Source of the DNA: Novosphingobium sp. BW1
GTDB taxonomy: Bacteria; Pseudomonadota; Alphaproteobacteria; Sphingomonadales; Sphingomonadaceae
NCBI RefSeq assembly: GCF_008107685.1
Contig: NZ_VIRF01000078.1
Location: forward strand, 124,001-188,000
Length of the DNA stretch: 64,000 bases
Reading direction: 5' to 3'
Of the stretch, positions 8,060 through 17,989 are shown piece after piece; within the stretch, counting starts at the first letter, position 1; each line of letters begins with the position of its first letter. The notes below the pieces were generated by a model. The model was not told the origin of the DNA, made no database searches, and saw only the letters and a list, made by a program, of their open reading frames with translations. The position numbers were made by a program, and so were the translations under genes.

Positions 8060-9010
8060 TCAATAGCCTCGGTCGAAATCGACCCGGTGGACGAACTCCT
8101 CGCCCGCCTGAAACCGACGCAGATTTTCCAGAAATCGCGCAGCAGCCCGACGCAGCAGACTGCTCTGGGCAAGCCCGGAGCAGTGCATCGAGATTTCCAC
8201 ATTTGGACAGTCCCAGAGCGGATGATCAGCCGGCAGGGGTTCCGGGTCGGTCACGTCGAGATAGGCGCCGCCCAGGTGGCCCGAACGCAGCGCCTCAAGC
8301 AAAGCGTCCTGATCCAGCACTTCCCCGCGTGCCACATTCACAAGCGCAGCGCCCTTTTTCATCGCGGACAGTTCGTCCTTACCGAACATGCCGATCGTCT
8401 CTGGCGTCGAGGGCACGACCAGCACCACCCAGTCGAACTCGCCCAACCGCGCGCGCCATTCGTCCTGGCCCAGATCGCGGCCCTGCGGTGTGCGGCGGGC
8501 CATCGTGACCTGCGCGTCGAAAGCTTCGAGCAGCATGCGGATACGTTGGCCGATCTCGCCCGCACCGATCACCAGTACGCGTGCGTCAAGAAGTTCGCCC
8601 GTGCCCGGCGCCTCCTCCAGCCATTCATGGCGCGCCTGGCTATCGCGTATCTGCCCCCATTTCTTGTTGTACGAGAGCATGCCCAGGAGCGCGAACTCGG
8701 CTACGCTGTGCGCGTGCAGCCCGGCGCCATTGGTGAGCATGATGCCATTCGCCCGAAACGAGGCCAGCGGCAGCCAGTCGACACCCGAGGACATGACGCT
8801 GCACCATTGCAGGACGTTGGCGCCTTCCAGCACCTTGCCCAGCATGGCATCGGCTGAATCGCGAATGAGGTAATCGGGCCAGACTACCTCCACATCGCTG
8901 AGGTTTGCGGCGAATTCCTCATCGCTCTCGTACCAGACCGGCTCGATACCTTCCGGTATCTGTCCGTCGAGAAAGCGGCGAAAATTGGCATGAACAAGAG
9001 CGCGGGTCAC
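8060..9010 (-). CDS. D-2-hydroxyacid dehydrogenase (NAD-dependent)
   Basis: A 316-residue D-isomer-specific 2-hydroxyacid dehydrogenase. The substrate domain includes MSSGVDWLPLA. The nucleotide fold is VLVIGAGEIGQRIRMLLEAF (GxGxxG near residue 150). The catalytic Arg is in LVNVARGEVLDQDAL, the Glu in the DVTDPEPLPADHPLW stretch, and the catalytic His is probably in EISMHCSG. It most resembles the GhrA/phosphoglycerate dehydrogenase-like branch; the substrate is unknown. It is upstream of the acetolactate synthase-like gene on the same strand. Confidence 0.9.
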   Translation of the reverse strand: MTRALVHANFRRFLDGQIPEGIEPVWYESDEEFAANLSDVEVVWPDYLIRDSADAMLGKVLEGANVLQWCSVMSSGVDWLPLASFRANGIMLTNGAGLHAHSVAEFALLGMLSYNKKWGQIRDSQARHEWLEEAPGTGELLDARVLVIGAGEIGQRIRMLLEAFDAQVTMARRTPQGRDLGQDEWRARLGEFDWVVLVVPSTPETIGMFGKDELSAMKKGAALVNVARGEVLDQDALLEALRSGHLGGAYLDVTDPEPLPADHPLWDCPNVEISMHCSGLAQSSLLRRAAARFLENLRRFQAGEEFVHRVDFDRGY

Positions 9011-9232
9011 AAGCTATCCCTCGAAAGCATCGGAAATCAAACGGCGTTTCAAGAGATAACGGACGGAATGGCGTTCAGGTTCAATCACCTTTTTTGCACG
9101 CGCCGTGCGCCAAGACCATGGAACCAATAGAGGAAGAGGCTGGATTTACGCAAGTATTGCCCCCCAAACGGGCGTCCTCACCAATCTCCACCGACGGAGG
9201 GCGCGAAAGGTGAGGTCGGCGGTATGGGCAGC

Positions 9233-9252
9233 CCGAGGGCGATAGCACTCGG
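9233..9252. repeat. REP-like palindrome, GGGCGATAG core (copy A)
   Basis: CCGAGGGCGATAGCACTCGG forms a 5-bp stem (CCGAG/CTCGG). The core AGGGCGATAG recurs at 25901, and inverted or degenerate forms occur at 25804 and 53885. It occupies part of the 280-bp gap between the 2-hydroxyacid dehydrogenase and cysS; the rest of that gap shows no gene. Confidence 0.55.
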
Positions 9253-9290
9253 ATTTATCCTTTTCTTCTCGTCGCCTATCCAGCCCGAAA

Positions 9291-10742
9291 TCAGCCGAGC
9301 TTCCATTCCCAGCCGAGCGGGTCACCATCCATGACCTCGACGCCCTTGCCCGCCAGTTCGTCGCGCAGGGCATCAGAGGTCGCAAAATCCTTGTTCGCGC
9401 GGGCCTCCTTGCGCCGCACCAGCGTCTCCTCGATCTCCTCTACGCAGATTTCGGCCCTCAGTGGCCGCAAGCGCAGGTCCGCCCTGCTGGTTTCGAAAAG
9501 GCCAAGGCCAAAGACCGCATCCATCATCTCGACCACGGCGCGCTTGGCGGCCGGATCGACCTTCTTGGCGGCCAAGACGTCCTCCAGCGCGGTAAGCGCG
9601 ATGGGAGTATTGAGGTCCTCGGCCAGCGCCTTCTCGAAAGTCGCGATCATCGGAGCGAGCTTGGGGTGTGCGGGCTCCCCCGCATCGACGTCCTTCAGGC
9701 GCTCTGCCGCCATGATCATGCGCTTCAGTCGGGTGAGCGCGGCGGCGAGCCCATCCCACGAAAACTCCAGCTCCGAGCGGTAATGCGCCTGAAGGCACAT
9801 CATGCGGTAGCCAAGCGGGTGGTATCCCTTGTCGATGAGCAGCTGCAGACGCAGGAATTCGCCCGAGGACTTGCTCATCTTGCCCGAACGCTCGACGAGG
9901 AAGTTGTTGTGCATCCACACCTTCGCGCCCGAATTTCCGGGTACGTCGAGGCCGCCTGCACAGCAGAACGCCTGATTCTGGGCGATCTCGTTAGGGTGGT
10001 GGATCTCGCGGTGGTCGATACCGCCGGTGTGGATGTCGAAGGGAAAGCCCAGCAGCTTGCCCGACATCACCGAGCATTCGAGGTGCCAGCCCGGCGCGCC
10101 TGGTCCCCAGGGCGAATCCCATTCCATCTGGCGCTTCTCGCCCGCCGGGGTTTTGCGCCAGATCGCGAAGTCGGCGGCGTTACGCTTGCCCTCGACCGCC
10201 TCGATACGGCCCTCGCCTTCCTCGGTGACCGCACGGGCAAGGCGCCCGTAGTCGGCTACCGTGGAGACATCGAAGTAGAGACCGCTTTCAAGCTCGTAGC
10301 AGTGTCTGGGCGCGATTTCCTTGGCGAAGTCGATCATCTGCTCGACGTAGTCGGTCGCGATCGACCAGTGCGCGGGCTGGCGGATGTTAAGCGCCTTGAT
10401 GTCGTTCCAGTACGCCTGCGTGTAGTGTTGCGCGATGTCCCAGATCGACTGCGCCTTTTGCGCGGCCATCTTCTCCATCTTGTCCTCGCCATCGTCGCCA
10501 TCGTCGGTCAGGTGGCCGACATCGGTGATGTTGATAACGTGGGTAAGCTTCAGGCCCCGATGGCTCAGCGTCCGGCCCAGGATGTCAGCAAAGACATAGG
10601 CGCGCATGTTGCCGATGTGGGGGTAGTTGTAGACCGTCGGCCCGCAAGTGTAGACCCGCGCCTCGCCCTCGTGGACGGGCTGGAAGGGTGCCATCTGGCG
10701 GGTCAGGCTGTTGAACAGCGTCAGCTCTGGAAGATCGGTCAT
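9291..10742 (-). CDS. cysS: Cysteinyl-tRNA synthetase
   Basis: A 483-residue class I aminoacyl-tRNA synthetase charging tRNA-Cys. The first zinc Cys is in YTCGPTVYN, the HIGH-type motif is PHIGNMRAYVF, the other zinc ligands are in WHLECSVMSG and GGIDHREIHHPNE, and the second signature is KMSKSSG. The C-terminal helical region ends in GWEWKLG. The ATG at 10742 (MTDLPELTLFNSL) is chosen because it precedes the family's usual N-terminus. It stands alone on the minus strand, followed by a gap holding a REP-like palindrome. Confidence 0.97.
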   Translation of the reverse strand: MTDLPELTLFNSLTRQMAPFQPVHEGEARVYTCGPTVYNYPHIGNMRAYVFADILGRTLSHRGLKLTHVINITDVGHLTDDGDDGEDKMEKMAAQKAQSIWDIAQHYTQAYWNDIKALNIRQPAHWSIATDYVEQMIDFAKEIAPRHCYELESGLYFDVSTVADYGRLARAVTEEGEGRIEAVEGKRNAADFAIWRKTPAGEKRQMEWDSPWGPGAPGWHLECSVMSGKLLGFPFDIHTGGIDHREIHHPNEIAQNQAFCCAGGLDVPGNSGAKVWMHNNFLVERSGKMSKSSGEFLRLQLLIDKGYHPLGYRMMCLQAHYRSELEFSWDGLAAALTRLKRMIMAAERLKDVDAGEPAHPKLAPMIATFEKALAEDLNTPIALTALEDVLAAKKVDPAAKRAVVEMMDAVFGLGLFETSRADLRLRPLRAEICVEEIEETLVRRKEARANKDFATSDALRDELAGKGVEVMDGDPLGWEWKLG

Positions 10743-10835
10743 GCCCGCGGCATTAGGCAGGCCGCGCCAAAGGTCAAGGCGCCTCGGGGCACGGATCGGG
10801 AGGAAGCGTACCCCCTCCCGTCCGCACACGCTCGC

Positions 10836-11408
10836 TCAGGCGGCCGGAGCGCCTTCTTCCGCGTCAGCGGGCTTGTCCGCAATCGGCGCGTCATCTTTGA
10901 TCGCCGCGCCCGCCGCGCCTGAAAGGGCAAGTTCGACCTCATCGGGACGAAGGGCTCCGGGGCCAGGACCCATGTCGTCGGCATCAACGAGACGATCGGT
11001 CCCGGACTTCACGAACTCGGCCTCGGTCGAGGGTCTCAGATCCGGGCGCCCCGCCATGAAGCCCATTTTGATCCGGCACATCGCGTACTGGGTTTCGTCG
11101 GGTTCGACCTCAAGTGCGAGCATGTCCTTGGCCTCGCTTTTCACGGTGTATTCGTGACGCCCCGGCTCGGTAACGAGGATGAAGTAGCGCCCTGCCCCCA
11201 GCGAGCTGATCCTCGTGCCGTTCTCGTTGACCGAACAGCCCATGGCCGCTCCCATGATCGTGCCAGTGCGGTAGAAGACAATCTGCCCCTTGCCGGCTGG
11301 CGGCGCCGGGATTGCAACAGGATCCGCTTCGCTGGCAGCCAGCGCGGGTTGTGTGGACAGCGCAAGCCCGAGCCCGGCCAGGACCGACCATTTTGCCTCA
11401 TTTTTCAT
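10836..11408 (-). CDS. Exported DUF2846-like protein
   Basis: A 190-residue protein with a Sec signal peptide (LAGLGLALSTQPALA, cleavage near residue 25), then a DUF2846-type beta-rich domain: PPAGKGQIVFYR, GAAMGCSVNENGTRISSLGAGRYF and TEPGRHEYTVKSEAKDMLAL. The C-terminus is Ala/Asp-rich and probably disordered. The family's function is not known; it is likely periplasmic. It lies 7 bp after the neighbouring exported-protein gene, on the same strand. Confidence 0.75.
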   Translation of the reverse strand: MKNEAKWSVLAGLGLALSTQPALAASEADPVAIPAPPAGKGQIVFYRTGTIMGAAMGCSVNENGTRISSLGAGRYFILVTEPGRHEYTVKSEAKDMLALEVEPDETQYAMCRIKMGFMAGRPDLRPSTEAEFVKSGTDRLVDADDMGPGPGALRPDEVELALSGAAGAAIKDDAPIADKPADAEEGAPAA

Positions 11409-11414
11409 TGGTGT

Positions 11415-12035
11415 TTAGCCTTCGTAAACGGCCGCATCCGGATTGGATGTCGGCAAAAGGTCTTCCGTTTCGGGGACCGGCGCGGGCGGCTTGAACCGCA
11501 CCGCAATCTTCGCCGTGGCCCGGGTCCCTGCGGGATAAAGCACATTGCGGCCGCGTATCGCAAAGCCTACGAGCCCGATCGGAACTGGCGCCAGCGCCGC
11601 CCCCGCGTTGATCGCGTTCACGGTTCCAACCGCACCCTGCCCGGCAAGCGCGACATGCATCGAACGCAGCCGAAGCCGTGTTCCGCACGCCTCCAGCCAG
11701 CGCGCCGCCAGGACAAGTTCACCCGGAGTCCCGCTGCCACCGGCCTTCTTCGCATGGACCACTTCGCCTTCGCCCGCGCTGCCCGCGGGCAGCACCTCGC
11801 GCCCATCGACGACGATGGGTTCGGCAAGGCGGATCGGGAATGTGTCGAGCGACTGGCTCACAGCGCTTCCAAGATCGATCAGCGTCTCGATCACGATCGG
11901 GGTCAAGGCAGGAATGGCGTGCTGACATCCCGACGCGGCAGGCGCGGAAGGCGGCACCGGAAGGGCTTCTTCCGCCAGACATGGCAACGGCGCCAACACA
12001 CCCACGCCAAGGCACACAAGCACATCCTTGCGCAT
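11415..12035 (-). CDS. Exported hypothetical protein
   Basis: A 206-residue protein with a signal peptide (VLVCLGVGVLAPLPCLA) and a body of alternating strands: ETLIDLGSAVSQSLDTFPIR, EPIVVDGREVLPAGSAGEGE and TRATAKIAVRFKPP. The pattern of an invariant Asp/Pro and VxAGTxxxAKIAV resembles a TrbI/conjugation-type or pilus beta-domain, but no family is assigned. It precedes the DUF2846-like gene by 6 bp, so the two probably form one operon of envelope proteins. The ATG at 12035 (MRKDVLVC) is preferred over one five codons upstream. Confidence 0.65.
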   Translation of the reverse strand: MRKDVLVCLGVGVLAPLPCLAEEALPVPPSAPAASGCQHAIPALTPIVIETLIDLGSAVSQSLDTFPIRLAEPIVVDGREVLPAGSAGEGEVVHAKKAGGSGTPGELVLAARWLEACGTRLRLRSMHVALAGQGAVGTVNAINAGAALAPVPIGLVGFAIRGRNVLYPAGTRATAKIAVRFKPPAPVPETEDLLPTSNPDAAVYEG

Positions 12036-12173
12036 GTGCCGCTCTCCCAAGAATCTCCGGACCGATATCCGGGTTAACCTTGCTTATGTCCCGATTTACA
12101 AAGTTTGCAATGTCAAAAATGCAGGCCCGCACAGCCGTTGCTCAGGTTGCCTTGCGGGCCATGCGCAATGCCG

Positions 12174-13079
12174 TCAGGCGTGGGCAATCATCAACACGCA
12201 GACGCCCAGTGTTATGAGTGCGAAGCCTGTCCATTCACGGCTGGTGAGCCAGCGCCCCGACATATAGCGCGAGACCAGCGCCACGATCGGCATCTCGATC
12301 AGCGCCAGCGTGCGCACGTTGGCTGCCATCGTCAGCGAGAAGGCGATGAACCAGCCCGCAGACGCCAGTGCGCCCAGCGCGCCCGCAGGCACGCTGAGGC
12401 GCCATTCGCGCAAGGAGTGGGTGAAGGCCTTGGCGTCGCGAAAGACGAACCACAGCGCCATTACCCCGCTCTGGATCACTAGTGAAGTCACGAGCATGAG
12501 CAAGCTGCGCACGAGGAAAGTGCCCTCACCCACCGCCTCGATCGAAGCGCGAAAGCAGATGGCGGTGAGGCCAAACAGAGCGCCGCTGCTGACGCCCACG
12601 GCAAGCGACTTCCAGTCGGCCAGATCCTCTGCCCCATCGCCGGGCTTGAGCGAGGCGAGCACGACACCGATGGTCACCACCAGCACCGCAAGCCAGCCAA
12701 GCGCAGGCAGGCGGTCGCCGATGAGCACGAGCCCGAGGATCGCCACGGTTGCAGGTTCGGTCTTGATGTAGGCGTAGGCCACGCCAAAATCCCGACGGGA
12801 CATGACGACCAGCATCAATGCGGTCGCAGCAATCTGGGTAACCCCGCCCAGCGCCGCCCAGCCCCACGAGGCGGGCGGTATGGCGGGCAGGCCCTGTCCG
12901 GTAATTCCGACAAGGGCGGCCAGGAACAGCACCGCGAACGGCAGGCCGAAGACGAAGCGCACCTGCGTGCCTCCGGCCGTGCCGATCCGTCCCGTCAGGC
13001 GGGACTGGAAGGCGTTGCGAAAGACCTGCGCGAGCGCGGCCGCCAGGGTGAAAGGCACCCACAGAAAGGTAGAAGTCAT
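12174..13079 (-). CDS. EamA/DMT-family transporter
   Basis: A 301-residue inner-membrane protein with about ten hydrophobic helices in two EamA repeats. The first repeat ends with AYIKTEPATVAILGLVLIGDRL and the second with ALIEMPIVALVSRYMSGRWL. Such transporters export metabolites or amino acids; the substrate is not predictable. The ATG at 13079 gives the usual N-terminus in the first helix. It follows the nitroreductase gene by 25 bp on the same strand and may be in the cobT transcript. Confidence 0.85.
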   Translation of the reverse strand: MTSTFLWVPFTLAAALAQVFRNAFQSRLTGRIGTAGGTQVRFVFGLPFAVLFLAALVGITGQGLPAIPPASWGWAALGGVTQIAATALMLVVMSRRDFGVAYAYIKTEPATVAILGLVLIGDRLPALGWLAVLVVTIGVVLASLKPGDGAEDLADWKSLAVGVSSGALFGLTAICFRASIEAVGEGTFLVRSLLMLVTSLVIQSGVMALWFVFRDAKAFTHSLREWRLSVPAGALGALASAGWFIAFSLTMAANVRTLALIEMPIVALVSRYMSGRWLTSREWTGFALITLGVCVLMIAHA

Positions 13080-13104
13080 GCGCGCAGGCTCTCGCAGGCC
13101 GGGA

Positions 13105-13767
13105 TCAGAAGCCCGCGAAGCGGATCTGATCCTCAAGCGGCGTACGGGTCCGCTCGAACTGGTTGACCGGATCGGAACGGTCGCCGTAACCGATGGCAAG
13201 GCCGCAGAAGAGGATATGGGTCTCGTCGCTCACCCCGATGTGGTCCTTGATGAGGCGGCCGAAGTCGCTCATCCATTCCTGCGGACAGGAATCGAGCCCC
13301 TCCTCGCGCAGCAGCAGCATGATGGTCTGCAACCACATGCCCACGTCCGACCACTGCGGCGCAGCGTGCAGACGCTCCATGTAGATGAGCATCAGGACCG
13401 GCGCGCCGAACGAAACCTTGTTGGCCTCGACGAAACGGTTGCGGCTTTCCTTGTCGTCCCGCGCGACGCCCATCGCTCCGTACATCTGCGCGCCCAGCTC
13501 CTGGAGGCGGGAGAGGTAACGCTCAGACTTCTGCGGCTCGGAGTAGCTGTATTCGATCGGGTCCTGGCGCTCAGCAGGCAAGAGCTTGGCCTGCAGAGCC
13601 TTGAGCGGCTCACCGGTCAGAACAGTGGCTTCCCAGGGCTGGAAGTTGCAGCCCGAGGGCGCCATGCGCGCCTTGTCGAGAACACGGGTCAGGACGTCGA
13701 ACGACACCTTTTCGTCCGTGTAGGCGCGGATCGAGCGGCGGCTGGCGACAGCCTCGGTAACATTCAT
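13105..13767 (-). CDS. Nitroreductase-family flavoprotein
   Basis: A 220-residue NADPH/FMN-dependent nitroreductase-fold enzyme. FMN-binding residues are in [12 protein letters not shown] and [14 protein letters not shown]; the C-terminal [14 protein letters not shown] is also conserved. It lacks the BluB signature, so flavin destruction to dimethylbenzimidazole is unlikely even though it follows cobT. Its start overlaps the cobT stop by four bases (ATGA), which implies coupled translation. The substrate is unknown. Confidence 0.87.
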   Translation of the reverse strand: MNVTEAVASRRSIRAYTDEKVSFDVLTRVLDKARMAPSGCNFQPWEATVLTGEPLKALQAKLLPAERQDPIEYSYSEPQKSERYLSRLQELGAQMYGAMGVARDDKESRNRFVEANKVSFGAPVLMLIYMERLHAAPQWSDVGMWLQTIMLLLREEGLDSCPQEWMSDFGRLIKDHIGVSDETHILFCGLAIGYGDRSDPVNQFERTRTPLEDQIRFAGF

Positions 13768-15587
13768 GCTTTCTTTTCTTCCTCGAACAGGCCGGCCAAC
13801 TGCTCGATCATGGTGCCGCCAAGCTGCTCGGCGTCCATGATCGTGACCGCGCGGCGATAGTAGCGGGTCACGTCGTGCCCGATGCCGATGGCGACCAGTT
13901 GCACCGGCGACTTGCCTTCTATCCACTCGATTACCCGGCGCAAATGCGCCTCCAGATATCCCGCGGAATTGACCGACAGGGTGGAATCGTCGACCGGCGC
14001 GCCATCGGAGATGACCATCAGGATGCGGCGGTCCTCCGGCCGGGCAAGCAGGCGCTCGTGCGCCCAGAGCAGCGCTTCGCCGTCGATATTTTCCTTGAGC
14101 AGCCCCTCGCGCATCATCAGGCCCAGGTTCTTGCGTGCGCGGCGCCAGGGCTCGTCGGCCTTCTTGTAGACGATGTGCCGAAGGTCATTGAGGCGCCCCG
14201 GGTGCGCGGGCTTGCCGTGGGCAAGCCAGTGCTCGCGGCTCTGCCCTCCCTTCCAGGCACGGGTGGTGAAGCCCAGGATCTCGACCTTGACCCCACAGCG
14301 TTCGAGCGTACGGGCCATGACGTCCGCGCTGATCGCGGCAATCGAGATTGGACGCCCGCGCATCGAACCCGAATTGTCGAGGAGCAGGGTAACGACAGTG
14401 TCCTTGAATTCGACGTCGCGCTCGACCTTGTAGGAAAGCGAGGAGCCGGGCGAGACGACGACGCGGGCGAGGCGCGCGGCGTCGAGCATGCCCTCTTCCT
14501 GGTCAAAATCCCAAGAGCGATTTTGCTGCGCCATCAAGCGGCGCTGCATGCGGTTGGCAAGCCGCGTGACGACGCCTTGAAGGCCCTTCAGCTGCGCGTC
14601 GAGATAGGCGCGCAGGCGGGTGAGTTCATCGTCGTCGCACAGGTCCACCGCACTCACGACCTCATCAAAGGCCTCGGTGAATACCTCGTAATCGAAATCG
14701 GCGGGAATATCGGTCCACTGGCGGTTGGGGCGCACAGGCATCATGCCCTCCTCGCCCTCGTCGCCTTCCTGGCCTTCTTCCATGTCGTCCGAGGCATCGC
14801 CCTCGGCGTCGCTCTCCCCCTCGTTCTCCCCCATCTGGGGTTCGGCCGACATTTCGGAGGGCTGCGGCTCCTGCCCTGCGTCCTCGCCGTCCTGCTGCTC
14901 TTCGGTCTCCTCGTCGCCATCGAGGTCGTCGTCGTCCTCGGGCGGCATATCGGTGGGCTCCATGCGCGTCAGTTCCAGATGCTGCAGCATGTCGAGCGAA
15001 AGCGACTGGAACGCCCGCTGGTCCTCCACCGAGTTGGCAAGCGCCTCGAAATCGGAAGCGGCACGGCTTTCGATCCAGGTCCGCACCATCTCGACACCGG
15101 GACGTGCGACCTCAGGAATGTCCTGGCCGGTCAGGCGCTCGCGCAGCAGCAGCGATAGCGCCGAGGCAATCGGCACTTCATCGGGCGCCTCGGCGCGGGC
15201 GATGGGATCGGTGGCGATGCGTGCCGCGAGCGCGCTGTCGAGGTTGGCGCGCATGCCCTCATAGGCGTTACTGCCGATGGCTTCGTAGCGCACCGCTTCA
15301 ACCGCATCGTAGCAGGCTCGGGCGATGGGTTCGCTCGGTGCCTCACGCATGTGGGACTTGGGGTTGTGGTAGCGCAGGCGCAGCGAAAGGCGATCTGCTT
15401 CGCCGCGCGCCTTCATCGCAGCATCGCGCGGCACCTGCCGGCCGGGCATCGGAATGCGGAAAAGACTGCCCGAAGAACCGGCGGTATCGGCAGTCCAGTT
15501 TACCTCGATCTCGTTATCCTGCGCGATGGCGCGCGAGGCTACGGCAAGGGCGGACTTGAAGCGGTCGGCTGGAGATTCGTCGGACAT
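13764..15587 (-). CDS. cobT: Cobaltochelatase subunit CobT
   Basis: A 607-residue protein of the aerobic cobalt chelatase, which with CobS (AAA+) and CobN inserts Co2+ into hydrogenobyrinic acid diamide. The N-terminal third is helical, residues about 215-285 are strongly acidic (runs of D/E), and the C-terminal third is a von Willebrand A domain with the MIDAS motif DNSGSM and later [10 protein letters not shown]. The order matches characterised CobT. cobS, usually adjacent, is not in this window. The nitroreductase gene overlaps the 3' end. Confidence 0.95.
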   Translation of the reverse strand: MSDESPADRFKSALAVASRAIAQDNEIEVNWTADTAGSSGSLFRIPMPGRQVPRDAAMKARGEADRLSLRLRYHNPKSHMREAPSEPIARACYDAVEAVRYEAIGSNAYEGMRANLDSALAARIATDPIARAEAPDEVPIASALSLLLRERLTGQDIPEVARPGVEMVRTWIESRAASDFEALANSVEDQRAFQSLSLDMLQHLELTRMEPTDMPPEDDDDLDGDEETEEQQDGEDAGQEPQPSEMSAEPQMGENEGESDAEGDASDDMEEGQEGDEGEEGMMPVRPNRQWTDIPADFDYEVFTEAFDEVVSAVDLCDDDELTRLRAYLDAQLKGLQGVVTRLANRMQRRLMAQQNRSWDFDQEEGMLDAARLARVVVSPGSSLSYKVERDVEFKDTVVTLLLDNSGSMRGRPISIAAISADVMARTLERCGVKVEILGFTTRAWKGGQSREHWLAHGKPAHPGRLNDLRHIVYKKADEPWRRARKNLGLMMREGLLKENIDGEALLWAHERLLARPEDRRILMVISDGAPVDDSTLSVNSAGYLEAHLRRVIEWIEGKSPVQLVAIGIGHDVTRYYRRAVTIMDAEQLGGTMIEQLAGLFEEEKKA

Positions 15588-15717
15588 GGCGATGACAGCT
15601 AGCGCATACGGCCACGAGCCTCAAACAGGTTCGCCATGCCAACGACTTGGCTTATGGAACAGGCTGAGATCGAGAGCCATGAAACGAAGCCGGAAATCCC
15701 TCCGGACACGGCCGCTA

Positions 15718-15747
15718 GAGCCGGGAACGCGCGAAGCGTCCCGGCTC
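15718..15747. terminator. GC-rich hairpin between 15812 gene and cobT
   Basis: GAGCCGGGA pairs perfectly with TCCCGGCTC across a 12-base loop. It lies downstream of the minus-strand gene ending at 15812 and upstream of cobT on the same strand. It has no U-run, so it may be a Rho-assisted terminator or a leader structure of cobT. No gene is seen in the rest of this 224-bp gap. Confidence 0.4.
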
Positions 15748-15811
15748 GCGGCCAACCGCCCCGCCCGAACCGAACGTCGGGAGCTTCAGACCGCGCGGCG
15801 AAAACTTCGCC

Positions 15812-16081
15812 TCAGAGTGTCTTGTCGCCCGACGCTTTCCAGCGCAGACGATCGCTCGCGTCGATCACTTCGCCACCATTAGCCGTGAGCTTGTCGAAAT
15901 CGGCAAAGGCCTTTTCGATGGCCTCGCGCTTTTCCAGAATCAAGGCGGCCACGCCGCTGGTCAGCCCGCCCTCGTCGCCCACGCGACCAAGGATGGCGGC
16001 AATATCGGCGACAACAGCCGTCGATGGAGAAGTATGAAGATGCCCACGGTCATCAACGTAGGCCTCGATTGTTCGCGCCAT
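15812..16081 (-). CDS. Small hypothetical protein
   Basis: An 89-residue soluble protein: ARTIEAYVDDRGHLHTSP, then a helical part AAILGRVGDEGGLTSGVAALILEKREAIEKAFADFDKL split by Gly residues. I know no function. The ATG at 16081 follows GAGGAG with suitable spacing. It lies upstream of cobT on the same strand, separated by a hairpin. Confidence 0.7.
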   Translation of the reverse strand: MARTIEAYVDDRGHLHTSPSTAVVADIAAILGRVGDEGGLTSGVAALILEKREAIEKAFADFDKLTANGGEVIDASDRLRWKASGDKTL

Positions 16082-16339
16082 TGAACTCTCCTCACCTGAC
16101 GGCACATCCCGCCGTCCCGCCCCTTGATTAATGCGAATCAACCAAGGGTGTGCGGTCAGGATACCACAGCTTGAGGCCGCAGGAATCGGGCATACTGAGG
16201 AGAAACCCGTTCAGGAATGGAGCCATTCGGCAGGCAAAAACCAAAAGTGCCCGAATTCAAAATTTTAACGATTCCGGGGCGCACGCGCGTGTTGCAAAAG
16301 CAACACACCCACATACCAACCAAAATATTCCCTGAAATG

Positions 16340-16379
16340 AAAAACGCCGCTGCACCTTATTAAATTACGTGCAGCGGCG
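16340..16379 (-). terminator. Rho-independent terminator downstream of transaldolase
   Basis: On the minus strand CGCCGCTGCAC pairs with GTGCAGCGGCG (11 bp, 13-base AT-rich loop), followed by TTTTT. It lies 50 bp after the transaldolase stop. The rest of the 16082-16429 gap shows no gene. Confidence 0.8.
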
Positions 16380-16429
16380 CATTCACATCACACCTGACCT
16401 TCGCCAGAAGTAATCATCAAGTCAAACCA

Positions 16430-17080
16430 TCAGATCGATTGACCGGTCTTCGCCCAGTCGGCGAGAAAGCCTTCGATACCCCTTTCGGTCAGAACATGCT
16501 TGAACAGGTTCTTGATGACCGACGGCGGCATGGTCGCGACGTCCGCACCGATCTTGGCGCACTGCAGCAGGTGGATCGGGTGACGGATCGAGGCGGCGAG
16601 GATCTCGGTCTCGAAGGCGTAGTTGTCATAAATGAGGCGGATGTCTTCGATCAGCTGGATGCCATCGAAGCCGTTGTCATCGTGACGGCCGATGAAGGGC
16701 GAGATGAACGAAGCGCCGGCCTTGGCGGCGAGCAGCGCTTGGTTGGCCGAAAAGCACAGCGTGACGTTGACCATGGTGCCTTCGCTGCTAAGCGCCTTAC
16801 AGGTCTTGAGACCATCGACGGTGAGCGGCACCTTGATGCACACGTTGTCGGCGATCTTGCGCAGGATTTCGGCCTCGCGCATCATACCTGCGTGGTCGAG
16901 CGCGACGACTTCGGCACTGACCGGACCATCGACGAGCTCGCAGATCTCCTTGGTGACTTCCATGAAATCACGGCCCGACTTGGCAATCAGCGAGGGGTTG
17001 GTGGTTACGCCATCAAGAAGGCCGGTGTCGGCCATTTCCTTGATGTCGGCGATTTCGGCGGTGTCGACGAAGAACTTCAT
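16430..17080 (-). CDS. tal: Transaldolase (TalC/fructose-6-phosphate aldolase-like)
   Basis: A 216-residue short-type transaldolase. The N-terminus [15 protein letters not shown], the [17 protein letters not shown] motif, the Schiff-base Lys in [13 protein letters not shown], and [14 protein letters not shown] are all family hallmarks. It interconverts sedoheptulose-7-P/glyceraldehyde-3-P and erythrose-4-P/fructose-6-P in the pentose phosphate pathway; fructose-6-P aldolase activity is an alternative in this subfamily. The ATG at 17080 gives the exact family N-terminus. A strong terminator follows the gene. Confidence 0.95.
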   Translation of the reverse strand: MKFFVDTAEIADIKEMADTGLLDGVTTNPSLIAKSGRDFMEVTKEICELVDGPVSAEVVALDHAGMMREAEILRKIADNVCIKVPLTVDGLKTCKALSSEGTMVNVTLCFSANQALLAAKAGASFISPFIGRHDDNGFDGIQLIEDIRLIYDNYAFETEILAASIRHPIHLLQCAKIGADVATMPPSVIKNLFKHVLTERGIEGFLADWAKTGQSI

Positions 17081-17263
17081 GGCGGGTTCCTGAACTGTGT
17101 TGGAGCTGGGAACGGCCCCGGTGCGGGCCGGATGCGAATCTGGCGCCCCTATAGGCGTAGCTTTCGCATCGGACCAGACTCTCCCGATCCGCGCGGCGGA
17201 AGGCACCCGCCAGCGACCTTCCCGGTCACCTGGCGGCGCACCCTTCCGCACCGCAAGCCGCGG

Positions 17264-17989
17264 TCACGCGTCGCCGAAGGCCGATATGAGCAGAGGATCG
17301 CCACTCGGCTCGGGATCGCGGCGCAGGCTCGCCTCCTGGACGCCGACTTCATACCAGATCGCGTTGTCGGCCTCCACGGCCATGGCTGCGGCCGCTTGCG
17401 CAACAGTGACCTCCGGCAACGAGTTCACGACTTTCACCGTGTACGAATCGTCGTGCTTTTTCAGAATTTCAAGAAGAATGGGCGTCATCGCCTCGATCAG
17501 TCCCATCCCGATCTGGGCGCGCAGGTAGGACGTGGCGGCCGTGAACGAGCCACCGAGAATTTCGTCCGTGTCAGGAACCTCCAGCTTCGCGATGGGCGCA
17601 TGCGCACGCGGCGCCGCCTCGCGAACGGCCTCCTCGGCGAGGCGGTTCTGCTCGTACATGAGCGCGCTCTTCTGTGTTTCGCTGAGGCTCGGCTGCGACT
17701 TGAATATTGCAGGCAGGCCAACCCGGGCGACCGAGCTGTTCCAGAAACCCTCCGACTTCGTGAGGATAGCGATGGCTTCCCTGGCCGCCGCGGCCAGCAG
17801 ATGTCGCACGACATCGGCCTGCTGATCAGGACCGACAGCCGCCCGCGCGCTCTGACTGCCCAGCAGCCCGCCACCCAGCACAGACAGCGCGGCCACAGCA
17901 GCGGCGCCCACCAGCACACCACGCCGGTTCAGGCGTTTCGCCGCACCGCATACCGCCGTGCCCTTGGACTGCATTCCCCAACTACGCAT
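17264..17989 (-). CDS. DUF4197-like exported protein (Tat signal candidate)
   Basis: A 241-residue protein. The N-terminal LNRRGVLVGAAAVAALSVL is a twin-arginine-type signal ending near SARA. The mature part aligns with DUF4197: REAIAILTKSEGFWNSS, GLPAIFK, then EILGGSFTAATSYLR (family G(G/S)xTAATxYLR) and a C-terminal helix with VKVVNSL. The role of the family is unknown. The ATG at 17989 has AAGGAG six bases upstream, so it is preferred to the GTG at 18013. It is divergent from priA, whose start is 48 bp away. Confidence 0.75.
   Translation of the reverse strand: MRSWGMQSKGTAVCGAAKRLNRRGVLVGAAAVAALSVLGGGLLGSQSARAAVGPDQQADVVRHLLAAAAREAIAILTKSEGFWNSSVARVGLPAIFKSQPSLSETQKSALMYEQNRLAEEAVREAAPRAHAPIAKLEVPDTDEILGGSFTAATSYLRAQIGMGLIEAMTPILLEILKKHDDSYTVKVVNSLPEVTVAQAAAAMAVEADNAIWYEVGVQEASLRRDPEPSGDPLLISAFGDA

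Noticed and set aside
7942..8202. Minus-strand frame at the gap between acetolactate synthase and the dehydrogenase
   Set aside because: It overlaps the dehydrogenase's 3' end, has no family match and reads as random; the 118-bp gap is probably just a leader.
13105..13767. Nitroreductase as BluB
   Set aside because: It lies next to cobT but lacks BluB-type sequence features, and its motifs match general FMN nitroreductases.
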